A stretch of 64,000 nt of DNA from positions 85,982-149,981 of the forward strand of contig NZ_VFEV01000013.1 in assembly GCF_007858275.1 (NCBI RefSeq), in the 5' to 3' direction. Under the pieces are notes generated by a model. The model was not told the DNA's origin, made no database searches, and saw nothing but the letters and a program-made list of their open reading frames with translations. Both the position numbers and the translations under genes were made by a program. The stretch is from Pseudomonas proteolytica (lineage in GTDB: Bacteria; Pseudomonadota; Gammaproteobacteria; Pseudomonadales; Pseudomonadaceae). This document shows, one piece after another, positions 53,075-62,992 of the stretch; within the stretch, counting starts at the first letter, position 1, and the number at the start of each line of letters is the position of its first letter.

Positions 53075-53524
53075 TCAGCCTGCGCGGAAAATCAGGTAAT
53101 CCTCCCAATCATCCTCGGGCACGCTGCCTTCGCTGAGCATGCGTCCGGACTGGGAAATGCGTTCGTGGTGCACGGCATCGCGATCACCGCAGACCAGGTG
53201 GTGCCAGAGCGGCAGGTCCTTGCGCTCACTCACCAGGCGATAGCCGCAGGTCGGCGGCAGCCATTTGAACTGATCGGCTTGGCCCGGCGTGAGCTGGATG
53301 CAATCAGGGACCGAGTCGCGGCGGTTAGGGTAGTCGGTGCACTGGCAGGTTTTCAGGTCCAGCAGTTTGCAGGCGATACGCGTGTAGTAGACGCTGTTGT
53401 CGTCTTCATCTTCGAGCTTTTGCAGGCAGCACAGGCCACAGCCGTCGCACAGCGACTCCCATTCCTCCTGGTCGAGGTGCTCAAGGGTTTTGCGTATCCA
53501 GAAAGGTTCGACTTTGGCGGCCAT
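53075..53524 (-). CDS. ycgN: YcgN family cysteine-cluster protein
   Basis: A 149-residue protein with the cluster CDGCGLCC (residues about 27-34) and further Cys at [15 protein letters not shown] and PDCIQL, a set that could bind zinc or an iron-sulfur cluster. The [22 protein letters not shown] start and [10 protein letters not shown] segment are the YcgN/UPF0260 pattern. Function unknown. It is the first gene of a two-gene unit with the degenerate peptidase. Confidence 0.92.
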   Translation of the reverse strand: MAAKVEPFWIRKTLEHLDQEEWESLCDGCGLCCLQKLEDEDDNSVYYTRIACKLLDLKTCQCTDYPNRRDSVPDCIQLTPGQADQFKWLPPTCGYRLVSERKDLPLWHHLVCGDRDAVHHERISQSGRMLSEGSVPEDDWEDYLIFRAG

Positions 53525-53678
53525 GGCTCTACATCAGTTTCGGTATGTTAAAAGGCCGCCAGTCTAGTGCCCAAGCCCCCTGGGGCCAAGCGCTTACGAC
53601 TACCGGTAGGGCAAGACTTGTCAGGCACGCGGTGGCGCAGTAGCTTTGAAGGCCGGTTTTTTCCATCAGGATGCGCTT

Positions 53679-54272
53679 ATGAGCACTGAAGCACGCGTTG
53701 CCGATTATCCGATCCACCCGCAGTTCACCGAACGTTGGTCGCCGCGTGCGTTTACCGGGGAAAGCATCCCGGAGGAAACCTTGCTGAGCTTCTTCGAGGC
53801 CGCGCGCTGGGCGCCTTCGGCCTACAACTCGCAGCCTTGGCGCTTTCTCTATGCCCGTCGCGATACGCCGGACTGGCAGCGCTTCCTTAGCCTGCTGAAC
53901 GAATTCAACCGTGGCTGGGCGCAACATGCCTCGGCGCTGGTGATCGTGGTCTCGAAAACCGATTTTGCGGTGCCGGGCGCCAGCGAAGAAACCCCTGCGC
54001 TGTGGCACACCTTTGATACCGGCTCGGCCTGGGGCCACCTGGCGCTGCAAGCCAGCATCAGCGGCTGGCACACCCATGGCATGGCCGGTTTCGATCAGGA
54101 ACTGACCCGCAAGGAACTGAAAATCCCCGAGGGGTATGCGCTGCATGCGGCGGTTGCCGTGGGCAAGCTGGGAGACAAGTCGACCCTGGCGCAATACCTC
54201 CAAGCCCGTGAAGCTCCAAGCCCGCGCCGGCCATTGAGCGAGTTGGTGGCCGCCGGGGACTTCAACCTTTAA
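53679..54272 (+). CDS. nitroreductase family protein
   Basis: A 197-residue FMN-dependent oxidoreductase. RWSPRAFTGESIPEETLL (residues about 19-36) and RWAPSAYNSQPWRFLYA give the FMN-binding Arg and Ser; AWGHLALQASISGWHTHGM and AVGKLG complete the fold. The substrate is unknown. The start at MSTEARVAD follows CAGGATG weakly; the TTG 11 codons earlier is an alternative. It converges on the large kinase-like gene. Confidence 0.9.
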   Translation: MSTEARVADYPIHPQFTERWSPRAFTGESIPEETLLSFFEAARWAPSAYNSQPWRFLYARRDTPDWQRFLSLLNEFNRGWAQHASALVIVVSKTDFAVPGASEETPALWHTFDTGSAWGHLALQASISGWHTHGMAGFDQELTRKELKIPEGYALHAAVAVGKLGDKSTLAQYLQAREAPSPRRPLSELVAAGDFNL

Positions 54273-54319
54273 GCCTGCCCCTCCGCCGCTGACAAACGGC
54301 GGGGTGTCCAGCCCCCCCA

Positions 54320-57300
54320 TCAAGAAGGTTTAGCGATAAGGCCACTGTAGGCCACGCGCAGCGCCTCTTTATGCCTGTTATATGTGTCCATGACCACCGG
54401 CACCATAAACTCCAAGCCCTGGGAATCCATATCCACCGGGTAAACTTTCTGGTCTTTGGCAGAGTACATAAAGTTATTTAATTGCAGATCATTGTGATAG
54501 ATATCCTTGGCTTCCATTTGCGCCAATACATCATCCAGCAATGAGCGCGCCTCGGGTGGCAGGCCATCGCGCTTGAACATGCTGAGATCCACACCCTCGA
54601 TCCGTCCCATTTTTATATATTTACGCCCATCCTCGATGATTACCCTGGCAAAACCCTCGCCGTAATATTTATTCAGCGAGACCACTTCCGTATTGATGTA
54701 CTTATCCGATGGCTTGATTGATGTAGGCCCCAGATCCTTGTAGACACTTTTGCCATCAAGGCTCGCGTAGATAATGCCCTCGCCACCTTGCCCGATCACA
54801 GCGCCCAGATCGGCTGCCACCGGCATCGGAGCAGCGCCCAACAGATTCAGGCGCTGCCATTGATCACCTTGTACATGCTGGACCAATAGCGGCGTCTGCC
54901 GGCCACGGTGATAGATCCGTGCCTGCACCACGCCCTCTTCGGTACGGGTGACTTGCCGAACCTCATACACAGCCGTCTCACCGGCACTGTCGGTATGGCG
55001 GATATGGGACAAGTGGCCGTCAGCCGCAACATAGACCCCCTGGCTGTTGCGCGACAGCCCGGCTATTTTCGAGGGCGCAACGCTGTACTCGACGAGCATC
55101 CTGTTGCCCAACTCGCTGCCCGGCGCGACACCTGCCATGGCAAGCGTGCCGTCCACGGCCCTGGTCTGGGCCACAAAGTCCTGCAGAGGCCCACCATAGG
55201 CACGTAGCCTGTCGGCATCAAAGGCATACCATTTGCCGTTTTGCAGGACGGCCCCTCCTTCGACACTGCGCCCTGCCACCTTGAACCTGCCGGTGGCGGC
55301 TACGCCATAGTCGTTGCTCACAGCCTTCAACAGGTCATAGCTGCCGGAAGTGCCCCTGAGCCTGTTGACCCCGCCGACACCTTTGGCGAGCCCTTTGCCG
55401 ACCAGCCTGGCACCGCCGACGCTCAAGTCACCCAACCCGCCAAGCGGGTTCAAGGCGCCAATCGTGGCCGCACCAATGATCTTCGCTCCCTGCAAGGCCT
55501 TGGCCGTCCCGGATATGGCTGCGCTGCCCAACTTGCCAAGCTTTCCGGCGACGCCCGCGCCGGCAGTCAGGAAGCCAAAGATATCCAGCGCCAGGTCAAA
55601 GGCGCCCTCGCCATAGTTGCCCTGCTGGAAATTGACAATCGCCGAACGCAGCGGAACCAGGTTCAATAAAAACGTTTCAACAACCTTGGCCCTGCCCCGC
55701 TGCGCGTCCAGCGTGGTGTGCCCTCCCGCGTGTTCCTTTATCGCGGGATCATCAAGATCAAGGTGTTCGACGAATGCCTGCGCAATGTATTGAGTGCGTG
55801 CCGTCGCAAAACTATCAAGTAGCGGGTTACCCACGGGTGTTGTTTGTTCTTGTTGCTGGGCTTGGCTGGCGGCAGGTGTGAACGCCTTGGTCTCGCAGAC
55901 CAGGTTGGCATTTCTGGAACGACGCTCCTCGGCTTGCCAGGGCTCAGTTGATCGAATAGTGCCTTGGGCAAAGTTTATTTCGTACGCCGCGGTCTTTCCC
56001 TCGCGTTCGGTTTTTACCAGCAGCTCCACCCCCTTGGGATGATGGGCTTTATCGGAGAACCCCAGCCCGAGCGTATGGGATGAACGTTGATAGAAGGCGA
56101 TCTTTCCATATTCAAAGTTCTTTCGGTCCTCCAGGGGAAGCTGCGCGATCAAGTGTTTGACGGCTGTGGTGACCGCCGCTTTTTTACTCTGGATGACATC
56201 ATTGAACTGCTGGTTGAACGACTCGGTTGTGCCAAACCGGTAGTTGGCATTCAACTCGGCCAGGGGGATGCGGCTGTCCGCCGAATAGAACAAGGCTGGA
56301 GAAGGCAGGTCCATCATGGCGATATCCAGCAACGAATGGAGGCCGACCAATCGGGTGGCCGGCGTTCCCGGCGCTCCTCGCGGGTAGCTTGTGGTGCTGA
56401 TCAACCTTTCTTCAAAAAGCCCACCGAGATCGCCAAACCGTTGTTTGAGTTCGGCCAGCGCCAGTGCCTTTCGACCAGGGAGGGCCTGGTCCAATGACCG
56501 GCTGGCACTGATCATTTGCTGCTGGCGGGTATTGAAGGTGTTCTGGAGGGTGTCCAGTTCTTGGACGGTGTAGCGTTCGTCCGCCTTGCGCACCAGCAGG
56601 CCATTGACCACCCCCCAGTCCACCAGCGCAGCCTGCTGTGCACGCTGGGTGATATCCGGATCAGCCAGCCTTGCGCGCTCGGCCTGCTGCATGACCTGCA
56701 CAAAGGTCATGTTCGGTACTTTGCCCGGCGACTGGGCCTCGATGGTCGCCGCCGCAATCGCCAGGCTGGCCCAGGCCGAACTGCCATAGGTCACGCTGGC
56801 GGGGATGTCTTTGATAAGAAATTCGGGAGCCGCTTTGGCCAGCAACAGATAGGCGCCCACCCCGGCCATTTCCGGGCTGGTCTTGCCTCCAGCGTTCAGG
56901 TGCTCGCTCAACCCCGCTACCACCGTTGAAGCGGGTTGGCCCCAGTGCTTCTCGCTGGCCAGGTCGAAACCCGCCACCTTGTTGCGCTGGGGAGCGCCGA
57001 TGGACTCGGGATCCATCTGTACAGCAATGGCTGCCAGCAAATAGTCGCCGGCACTGCAGTCAGTGGCTATCCCGCCCATTTGTTGCTGCAGGTACTTCCC
57101 CAGCCGCTGCCCCTCGCTGGAACTGACCAGCGACTCCAGAGCCTTGGCGGGGTTGCCCAGCACAGGCGCGGCGACTGGCTGGCAAGCGTGCAGGAAACCC
57201 AACAGCCCCTTGCCTTGCCTGCCTTGTGGCTGCTCACCCAGATAACTCTGGGTCAACACGCCAAGTTTGCGCTGCTCGGTTGGGCTCAAGGGCACCGGCC

Positions 57301-57772
57301 AGGACAACCCACCGCCAAAATCGCCAAGAGGGTGCTCCAGGGCTTTTTCATCCAGCGCCTGGGCCAGGCTGGTGAGATGAAAATGACTGGAGGGCAGGAA
57401 TAAACCCAGATGCTTGATAAAGGCTGCCAAGGTGATGCTGCGACCGGTCTCCAGCGCATGGGACGACTCAGGGTCGATGCCCATCGGGGTGCTACCCAGT
57501 GCCGCCAGCACTGCCTGAGGCGCAGCGTCCACGCCCAATCGGGTGGCGACCTCGTAGAGCTTGCGCGCCAGGAGCTTGAGGTTTGCCTGGTCTGCCAGCG
57601 CGGCCCGCAGACCCGCCGGCTGCTTGGTTCGCGCCGGGATGACCTGGGCGCCTGCATCAACAGTGGTCGGATCAGGTTGCGGCTGCAGCGGGCGGGAAGC
57701 GTCAACGGCGCGATCAGCCGCAGGCATGAGAAGCGGGGATAGTGGCGGGGGAACAGCGCGCAAAACGAGCAT
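54320..57772 (-). CDS. large toxin/effector-like protein with C-terminal OspG/NleH-like kinase domain
   Basis: An 1150-residue protein with no signal peptide. Residues 1-700 are helical and not recognised. Residues about 725-805 are Gly/Ala-rich and hydrophobic, a possible membrane-insertion segment. Residues about 985-1150 look like a minimal protein kinase: Gly-rich loop GQGGEGIIYAS, VYKD with Lys1012, catalytic loop HNDLQLNN with His1093, Asp1095 and Asn1100, and Asp1114 in VDMDSQG in the DFG position. This reduced kinase resembles type III effector kinases OspG and NleH. The kinase part uses more A/T-rich codons than its neighbours. GGGAGG precedes the ATG. No secretion genes, immunity gene or chaperone are adjacent. 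Confidence 0.75.
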   Translation of the reverse strand: MLVLRAVPPPLSPLLMPAADRAVDASRPLQPQPDPTTVDAGAQVIPARTKQPAGLRAALADQANLKLLARKLYEVATRLGVDAAPQAVLAALGSTPMGIDPESSHALETGRSITLAAFIKHLGLFLPSSHFHLTSLAQALDEKALEHPLGDFGGGLSWPVPLSPTEQRKLGVLTQSYLGEQPQGRQGKGLLGFLHACQPVAAPVLGNPAKALESLVSSSEGQRLGKYLQQQMGGIATDCSAGDYLLAAIAVQMDPESIGAPQRNKVAGFDLASEKHWGQPASTVVAGLSEHLNAGGKTSPEMAGVGAYLLLAKAAPEFLIKDIPASVTYGSSAWASLAIAAATIEAQSPGKVPNMTFVQVMQQAERARLADPDITQRAQQAALVDWGVVNGLLVRKADERYTVQELDTLQNTFNTRQQQMISASRSLDQALPGRKALALAELKQRFGDLGGLFEERLISTTSYPRGAPGTPATRLVGLHSLLDIAMMDLPSPALFYSADSRIPLAELNANYRFGTTESFNQQFNDVIQSKKAAVTTAVKHLIAQLPLEDRKNFEYGKIAFYQRSSHTLGLGFSDKAHHPKGVELLVKTEREGKTAAYEINFAQGTIRSTEPWQAEERRSRNANLVCETKAFTPAASQAQQQEQTTPVGNPLLDSFATARTQYIAQAFVEHLDLDDPAIKEHAGGHTTLDAQRGRAKVVETFLLNLVPLRSAIVNFQQGNYGEGAFDLALDIFGFLTAGAGVAGKLGKLGSAAISGTAKALQGAKIIGAATIGALNPLGGLGDLSVGGARLVGKGLAKGVGGVNRLRGTSGSYDLLKAVSNDYGVAATGRFKVAGRSVEGGAVLQNGKWYAFDADRLRAYGGPLQDFVAQTRAVDGTLAMAGVAPGSELGNRMLVEYSVAPSKIAGLSRNSQGVYVAADGHLSHIRHTDSAGETAVYEVRQVTRTEEGVVQARIYHRGRQTPLLVQHVQGDQWQRLNLLGAAPMPVAADLGAVIGQGGEGIIYASLDGKSVYKDLGPTSIKPSDKYINTEVVSLNKYYGEGFARVIIEDGRKYIKMGRIEGVDLSMFKRDGLPPEARSLLDDVLAQMEAKDIYHNDLQLNNFMYSAKDQKVYPVDMDSQGLEFMVPVVMDTYNRHKEALRVAYSGLIAKPS

Positions 57773-57862
57773 GGAGAGGCCTCCCTTCTTAAGGTCAGAG
57801 AGCCTCCCACTTTTGCCGCCAGCGATAAAATCAGATGGGTGCCACGCACTGTGTGGGGTTTT

Positions 57863-58795
57863 TCAATATCCCCGCTCGAAACTCACCTCGCCCCGCAGCG
57901 AATCCTTGGCCTGGTACGCCCGCAGGTTTTCGACAAACAGCGCCACCATCCTGCGCGGGCAGGTCGGCGCGGAGCTGTGGCCCGTCAGCAGCAACCCCCA
58001 GGCGGTCCAGAACGGATGGCGCTGGGGCAGTGGCTCCTGGCGGCAAACGTCGATCACCGCACCGGCCAGGTGACCTTCCTTCAACGCCTCGACCAGGTCG
58101 GCGTCCACCACCGCCACGCCACGCCCGACGTTGATAAACAACCCGGTCGGCTTGAACTGCTTGAACAGCGCTGCGTCGTACAGGTCGTGGGTGTTGGGCG
58201 TGTTGGGCAGCAGGTTGACCACATAGTCCACCTCGCCCACCAGGCGGCCCAGTTGATCCGGCCCGACCACCTCGATAAACGGTGCCTGCTCCCGGGCTTC
58301 GCTGGCGATGCCGTACAACTCCACGCCAAAGGGCAGCAGGAACTGCGCCACGCTCTGGCCTATATCGCCGGTGCCAACGATCAGCACCTTGCGCCCCGCC
58401 AGGCTCTGGCCCATGCGGTTGTCCCACTTGCGCTCGACCTGGCTCACCAGGCGCGCCAGCACTTCACGCTCGTGACCGAGCATATAGGTGAGCACGTACT
58501 CGGCCATCACCTGGCCAAAAATGCCGACGGCACGGGTCAGCCGATAATCCCGTGGCAGGCCATCGGCCAGCAGCGGCGTGATGCCGGCCCAGGTCGATTG
58601 CAGCCACTGCGGGTGATGGCCCTGGCGCAGCAGGGTTGCCAGCAGGTCTGGCTGGCCCAGCCACACCGGGCAATCGGCAGCCAGGCTCGACAATTGGGCC
58701 GAGTCGCCACTGGTCAGGACTTCAATATCCGGCGCCGCTTCGCGCAGCAATCGGGCGTACAGCGGGTGGTCCTGTTCTGCTATCAGAACGCGCAT
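57863..58795 (-). CDS. D-2-hydroxyacid dehydrogenase
   Basis: A 310-residue NAD(P)-dependent dehydrogenase like glyoxylate/hydroxypyruvate reductase. GTGDIGQSVAQFL is the nucleotide loop; the catalytic Arg is in INVGRGVAVVD, the Glu near VCRQEPLPQRHPFW and the His in LLTGHSSAPT. Residues after the fingerprint strand lack the usual Asp that favours NAD, which hints at NADP. It lies 68 bp from the start of the large kinase-like gene and 113 bp after ycgL. Confidence 0.85.
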   Translation of the reverse strand: MRVLIAEQDHPLYARLLREAAPDIEVLTSGDSAQLSSLAADCPVWLGQPDLLATLLRQGHHPQWLQSTWAGITPLLADGLPRDYRLTRAVGIFGQVMAEYVLTYMLGHEREVLARLVSQVERKWDNRMGQSLAGRKVLIVGTGDIGQSVAQFLLPFGVELYGIASEAREQAPFIEVVGPDQLGRLVGEVDYVVNLLPNTPNTHDLYDAALFKQFKPTGLFINVGRGVAVVDADLVEALKEGHLAGAVIDVCRQEPLPQRHPFWTAWGLLLTGHSSAPTCPRRMVALFVENLRAYQAKDSLRGEVSFERGY

Positions 58796-58908
58796 GGTTC
58801 AAACCTTTCAAAAACAGTGCAGACGGCCACCGCCAGCAAACTGACTGCAGGGCTCGGGGCTCGCCAGGTCATTCGATTCAAACGTGTCCCGAACGGGACA
58901 CTGGTCGA

Positions 58909-59202
58909 TCACATCGGGTCGTTACGGCGCAGCAACTCTTCGGGCAGGTGTTCGATGTACTCGTCATCCGGCGGTGGCATTTGCAGGTGGTAGCCCTGCT
59001 TTTCGAGGTTGGCCAACACCGCCACGATATCTTCCTGCTGCAGCTTGCGTTCCGGCGTCAGTACCAGGTTGAACGCGTGTACCGGCTTGCCGAACACCGT
59101 CAGCAGGCCTTCGGGCACGCGCTCGAGGGCATCGCTCTTGAGCACGTAGAGGTACATGCCGGCGCGTTTCGGGCTGCGGTAGATGGAGCAAATATGTTTC
59201 AA
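58909..59202 (-). CDS. ycgL: YcgL domain protein
   Basis: A 97-residue protein. [16 protein letters not shown] at the start and [19 protein letters not shown] in the middle are the YcgL fold. It overlaps the rnd stop by 4 bp; rnd-ycgL is a conserved pair in gammaproteobacteria. Its function is unknown, though the linkage hints at RNA metabolism. Confidence 0.93.
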   Translation of the reverse strand: MKHICSIYRSPKRAGMYLYVLKSDALERVPEGLLTVFGKPVHAFNLVLTPERKLQQEDIVAVLANLEKQGYHLQMPPPDDEYIEHLPEELLRRNDPM

Positions 59203-60332
59203 GGCTGTTCTCCGGCAGTGGCCAGGCTGTCCAGCAGCGCCTGGCCCATCAACTCGCGGCGCCAGCCACGCAGCGAGTCAGGCAATTGGTAAGGCCCATC
59301 GGGGTAGCCGCTCTTGACCAGCGCCTCAAGGGTTTTCTTGCGCAGCATCAGTTCCGGGGCCATGTCCAGGCGTTCGGCGAAGGTCTGGCCCAGGGCGCGC
59401 AGTTGCTTGATCAGCACCGCGGCATCCACCGGCAACGGCTCTGGCACGGCCGGTGGCCATTGGTCCATCGGCACACTGGCGGCACGCTTGATCAGGCCCA
59501 GCAGGAACTCGCCGTCCTGGCGCACGGTGCGCGGGTGCATGTCTTCGATTTTGCCCAGGGCAGCGAGGTTATCCGGCTGCGACTTGGCCAGGGGCCATAG
59601 TGAGTGTTCGCGGATGATGCGGTTGCGTGGCAGGTCGCGGGCACGGGCCTGCTGCTCGCGCCAGGCGCACAGTTCGCGCAACACGGCGAGCTGGGCCCGG
59701 GACAGTTTCCAAGCCAGCTTGGCGTCGCGGTAGACCTCGTAGGGGTCGATTTCCCGGCGCAGGTTGGCCACCAGTTCGGCGCCATCTTCCAGGACCCAGG
59801 CGTACTTATCGTCGGACAACCGCGGACGCAGGAGCGTATAGACCTGCGCCAGATGCACCGCGTCTTCGGCGGCGTAACTGACCTGGGTCTCGGACAGTGG
59901 CCGCTGCAGCCAGTCCGAACGCGTCTCGCCCTTGGGCAACTCGATATCCAGCACCGCTTGCACCAGGCGCGAGTAGCCCATGGAGAAGCCGAGGTTCAGG
60001 TAGGCCGCCGCCAATTGCGTGTCGAACAATGGCACCGGCAGGCTGCCGGTCAGGCGCAGCAATACTTCCAGGTCTTCGCTGCAGGCGTGCACCACCTTGA
60101 TCACCGCTGGATTTTCCAGCAGCGCGGCCAAGGGCTGCCAGTTATCGATGGTCAGGGGATCGATCAGATAAGCGCGTACACCATCCCCGATCTGGATCAA
60201 CCCGGCGATGGGATAGAAGGTGTCGACCCGCATGAATTCGGTGTCGAGGGCGACGAATGGCAACTGCTGCCATTCGGCGCAATGCTGGCCGAGGCTATCG
60301 TTGTCGCAGATCCAGTGAATATCGATGGCCAC
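59199..60332 (-). CDS. rnd: ribonuclease D
   Basis: A 377-residue 3'-5' exoribonuclease that trims tRNA ends. DEDD catalytic motifs are visible: [29 protein letters not shown] and the [10 protein letters not shown] region with Tyr. Two HRDC domains follow (about residues 210-290 and 300-370). The length matches E. coli RNase D (375). Confidence 0.95.
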   Translation of the reverse strand: MAIDIHWICDNDSLGQHCAEWQQLPFVALDTEFMRVDTFYPIAGLIQIGDGVRAYLIDPLTIDNWQPLAALLENPAVIKVVHACSEDLEVLLRLTGSLPVPLFDTQLAAAYLNLGFSMGYSRLVQAVLDIELPKGETRSDWLQRPLSETQVSYAAEDAVHLAQVYTLLRPRLSDDKYAWVLEDGAELVANLRREIDPYEVYRDAKLAWKLSRAQLAVLRELCAWREQQARARDLPRNRIIREHSLWPLAKSQPDNLAALGKIEDMHPRTVRQDGEFLLGLIKRAASVPMDQWPPAVPEPLPVDAAVLIKQLRALGQTFAERLDMAPELMLRKKTLEALVKSGYPDGPYQLPDSLRGWRRELMGQALLDSLATAGEQP

Positions 60333-60454
60333 ACGGCTCTCCCTTGAAGAATGGCGCGCAGTATATATCGCCTGAGGGTCTTTCGAGCACCCGCAGTGTG
60401 CCAGCCATCATGAAAACTCTGACAGGAGACGAAGAATAGTCCGACGTGTACGGC

Positions 60455-61123
60455 TTATCCTCTTTTACGCAGCACATAAACCCGCCACAAGGCCGAGCCG
60501 GGCATGAACTCTTGCTGGTTCAGCACCGTGAAGCCCGCCTGGCGGAACTCCGCTTCCACCTCGCTGCGATGGGCCAGCAAAGGTTGCCCCGCGCCTGCCG
60601 GGTGGCGTTGACGATGGCGGCTGTCGCTGTCTACCGAGACAATCACCGTGTCGCGGCTGACCCGGTGAAACTCGCGCAACAGCGCCAGCCGCGCGTCAGC
60701 CGTGGGGACGTGGCGAAACAATTCCAGGCAAAAAATGCAGTCCACCGCGTTGGCCGACAGGCCGATGGAAAAGGCCGAGCCCTGGAACGTCTTGATCCGC
60801 CGCAGAAATGCCGCGCCATGGTGGCTCTGTGCATGATCGAGCATGACTTGGGAGGCGTCCGAGGCCAGGATCACGCGGTTGCTGTGTTCAGCCAGCACCG
60901 GCCAGAAACGCCCCGCCCCGCAGGCCAGGTCCAGCACCAGGCCGGGCTCCCCCGCCACCTTCAGGGCCTGGCGCACCAGGCGCTCATCGCGCCATAACCA
61001 CAAGCGCCGCAGCAAACCAGGCGGTCGCGTGTCACCACAAACCCGAGCGTGGTCACGATCACAGCGCGCGGCGAATTCAGCCTCGATAGACGATAGGGGG
61101 GGTGGCGACATCACGGGACTCAT
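60455..61123 (-). CDS. class I SAM-dependent methyltransferase
   Basis: A 222-residue methyltransferase. LVLDLACGAGRFWPVLAE is the SAM loop, ILASDASQVMLDHAQ carries the ribose-binding acidic residue, and CIFCLELFRHVPTADARLALL is motif IV-like. The substrate is unknown. Starts at codon 1 or Met5 are both possible, without a good Shine-Dalgarno site for either. Confidence 0.82.
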   Translation of the reverse strand: MSPVMSPPPLSSIEAEFAARCDRDHARVCGDTRPPGLLRRLWLWRDERLVRQALKVAGEPGLVLDLACGAGRFWPVLAEHSNRVILASDASQVMLDHAQSHHGAAFLRRIKTFQGSAFSIGLSANAVDCIFCLELFRHVPTADARLALLREFHRVSRDTVIVSVDSDSRHRQRHPAGAGQPLLAHRSEVEAEFRQAGFTVLNQQEFMPGSALWRVYVLRKRG

Positions 61124-61201
61124 GTAGATGAACCGGTCTCTACGGACACTGGAACTTGAGCTTAACCACCCCTGCGTGAAAAAAAGGTCGAAAGGCCATC
61201 G

Positions 61202-62575
61202 TCACGCCTGGTGCAAGTACCAACGCCAGTCCTGCTCACCCACTTCGCCCATGAACTGCCGATACTCGGCCCGCTTGACCGCCAGGTACACGCCGAGGAA
61301 CTCCTGGCCGAACGCCTCACGCGCCCAGGCCGAACCTTCCAATGCGCGCAAGGTGGTCAGCCAATCGGTGGGCAGCAACTCCTTGGCCTGGGCATAACCG
61401 TTGCCCGTCACCGGCGCGCCCGGATCGCGCTGCTCGCGAATGCCTCGGTGAATCCCCGCGAGAATGGCCGCCGCGGCCAGGTAAGGGTTGGCATCGGCGC
61501 CGCAGATGCGGTGTTCGATATGCCGCGAATACGCCGGCCCGCCCGGCACACGCAGGCTCACCGTGCGGTTGTCGACGCCCCAGGTGGCGGCCAGCGGCGC
61601 GTAGCTGTTGCTCTGGAAGCGGCGATAGGAGTTGGCGTTGGGACAAAACAGCAGCAAGCAATCGAGCAAGGTACTGAGCATCCCGCCGACCGCCTGGCGC
61701 AACAATGGCGTGCCGTCGGGCGCCTCGCTGGCAAACAGGTTGTTGCCGTCGACATCCGCCAGGCTGACATGCATGTGCATGCCTGTGCCGGCCAGGTCGT
61801 CGAACGGCTTGGCCATGAAACAGGCAGTCATCCCGTGCTTGTGGGCCACGCCCTTGACCAGGCGCTTGTAACGCACCGCCTCGTCCATCGCCTGCAACGC
61901 ATCGCTGCGATGCTCGAGGGTGATCTCCACCTGGCCTGGGGCGTATTCGGAGATTGCCGTGCGCGCGGGGATGCCTTGCAGTTTGCAGGCGCTGTACAGG
62001 TCGGCCAGAAACGGCTCGATCTGCTCCAGTTCGCGCAGGCCATAGACCTGGGTCGAGCGCGGGCGAGCGCCATCCACATCCCGCGCCGGTTGCGGGCGGC
62101 CATTGCTGTCGGGTTTCTGGTCGAGCAGGTAGAACTCCAGTTCCGCCGCCATCACCGGGTAATAACCGTCGGCCTTGAGCCCATCGATGACCTTGGTCAG
62201 CAAGTGCCGGGGATCGGCAACCGTCGCCGGCAGGCCTTCCTCGGGGTGCATGCTGACTTGCACCGCGGCCGTGGGAATCAAGCGCCACGGCATGCGTTGC
62301 AAACTGCCGCTGATCGGGTAGGCACGGCAATCGATATCGCCCACCTCCCACACCAGGCCGGAGTTTTCTACGTCATCGCCATTGAGGGTCAGGCCCAGGA
62401 TGGTGCTGGGCAGCGGCCGACCGCTTGCATAGACCGCCAGCAGTTCATCACGGTGCAGCAACTTGCCCCGGGGCACGCCGTTGCTGTCGAGGATGAACAG
62501 TTCGAACATCTCGATATCGGGGTTGTGGTCAAGAAAGGACTGGGCTTCGTGCAGGTTGGCAAAGACGGTACTCAT
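61202..62575 (-). CDS. glutamine synthetase family protein, PuuA-like
   Basis: A 457-residue ligase of the glutamine synthetase fold. YYPVMAAELEFYLLD holds the metal-binding Glu pair, GQVEITLEHRSDAL and GTGMHMHVSLADVDGN the ATP and glutamate sites, and HIEHRICGADANPYL the Arg/Glu loop. Length and sequence favour the gamma-glutamylpolyamine synthetase (PuuA/Spu) branch over true GlnA. It ligates glutamate to an amine such as putrescine; the exact amine is not certain. No other polyamine genes are adjacent. Confidence 0.9.
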   Translation of the reverse strand: MSTVFANLHEAQSFLDHNPDIEMFELFILDSNGVPRGKLLHRDELLAVYASGRPLPSTILGLTLNGDDVENSGLVWEVGDIDCRAYPISGSLQRMPWRLIPTAAVQVSMHPEEGLPATVADPRHLLTKVIDGLKADGYYPVMAAELEFYLLDQKPDSNGRPQPARDVDGARPRSTQVYGLRELEQIEPFLADLYSACKLQGIPARTAISEYAPGQVEITLEHRSDALQAMDEAVRYKRLVKGVAHKHGMTACFMAKPFDDLAGTGMHMHVSLADVDGNNLFASEAPDGTPLLRQAVGGMLSTLLDCLLLFCPNANSYRRFQSNSYAPLAATWGVDNRTVSLRVPGGPAYSRHIEHRICGADANPYLAAAAILAGIHRGIREQRDPGAPVTGNGYAQAKELLPTDWLTTLRALEGSAWAREAFGQEFLGVYLAVKRAEYRQFMGEVGEQDWRWYLHQA

Positions 62576-62637
62576 GGCAGCTCTCTTACGTTTGCGTCAG
62601 GCAGGCGCGCACGACGGCACGCCCTGGATGGGGGCAA

Positions 62638-62802
62638 TCAGCGTAAGGGCGTGGTGTCTGGCGGGCGGGCGTGGCGGCAGTGCCACAGCGCCCAAAAGGC
62701 CAGTTCAGAGGGCAGTGCATCAGCACCCAACCGACATACCGGGCAGCAGGGCGCGATGGCGCCAGGCGAGGCCTCGGGGTGAGCGTCGGGGGAGCCGTCC
62801 AT
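62638..62802 (-). CDS. possible small CxxC protein upstream of the glutamine synthetase gene
   Basis: A 54-codon frame (MDGSPDAHPEASPGAIAPCC...) with CCPVC at residues 19-23 and WHCRH at 42-46, a spacing that could bind zinc. Third-position G/C is high, as in real genes here. No clear Shine-Dalgarno site is seen. It lies 62 bp upstream of the glutamine-synthetase-like gene on the same strand. I do not recognise it; it could be chance. The rest of the 417-bp spacer holds the promoter side of the cache-domain gene. Confidence 0.35.
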   Translation of the reverse strand: MDGSPDAHPEASPGAIAPCCPVCRLGADALPSELAFWALWHCRHARPPDTTPLR

Positions 62803-62992
62803 GCAGTGATCACAGTGAAGAGATGAGCACCAGCGTCACACGGTGCAATAAGTCGTTAAATTCACCCTTGATGGAGTTTGGATGCGACCTCACTAAACAT
62901 TCAGAAGCGACTTACATCGTTTGCTGAATATTCATGCATAGCTCACAGCCGTCTACGCTGTTGGGACATTCACAAGAACGAGGGACGGGTCA

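Noticed and set aside
53529..54323. A 264-codon frame antisense to the nitroreductase gene
   Set aside because: It is a shadow of the nitroreductase on the opposite strand, with no motif of its own.
62925..62934. TGAATATTCA palindrome as an ArgR box ahead of the cache-domain gene
   Set aside because: Only the inner 10 bases fit and the Pseudomonas ArgR site is different; it is likely chance.
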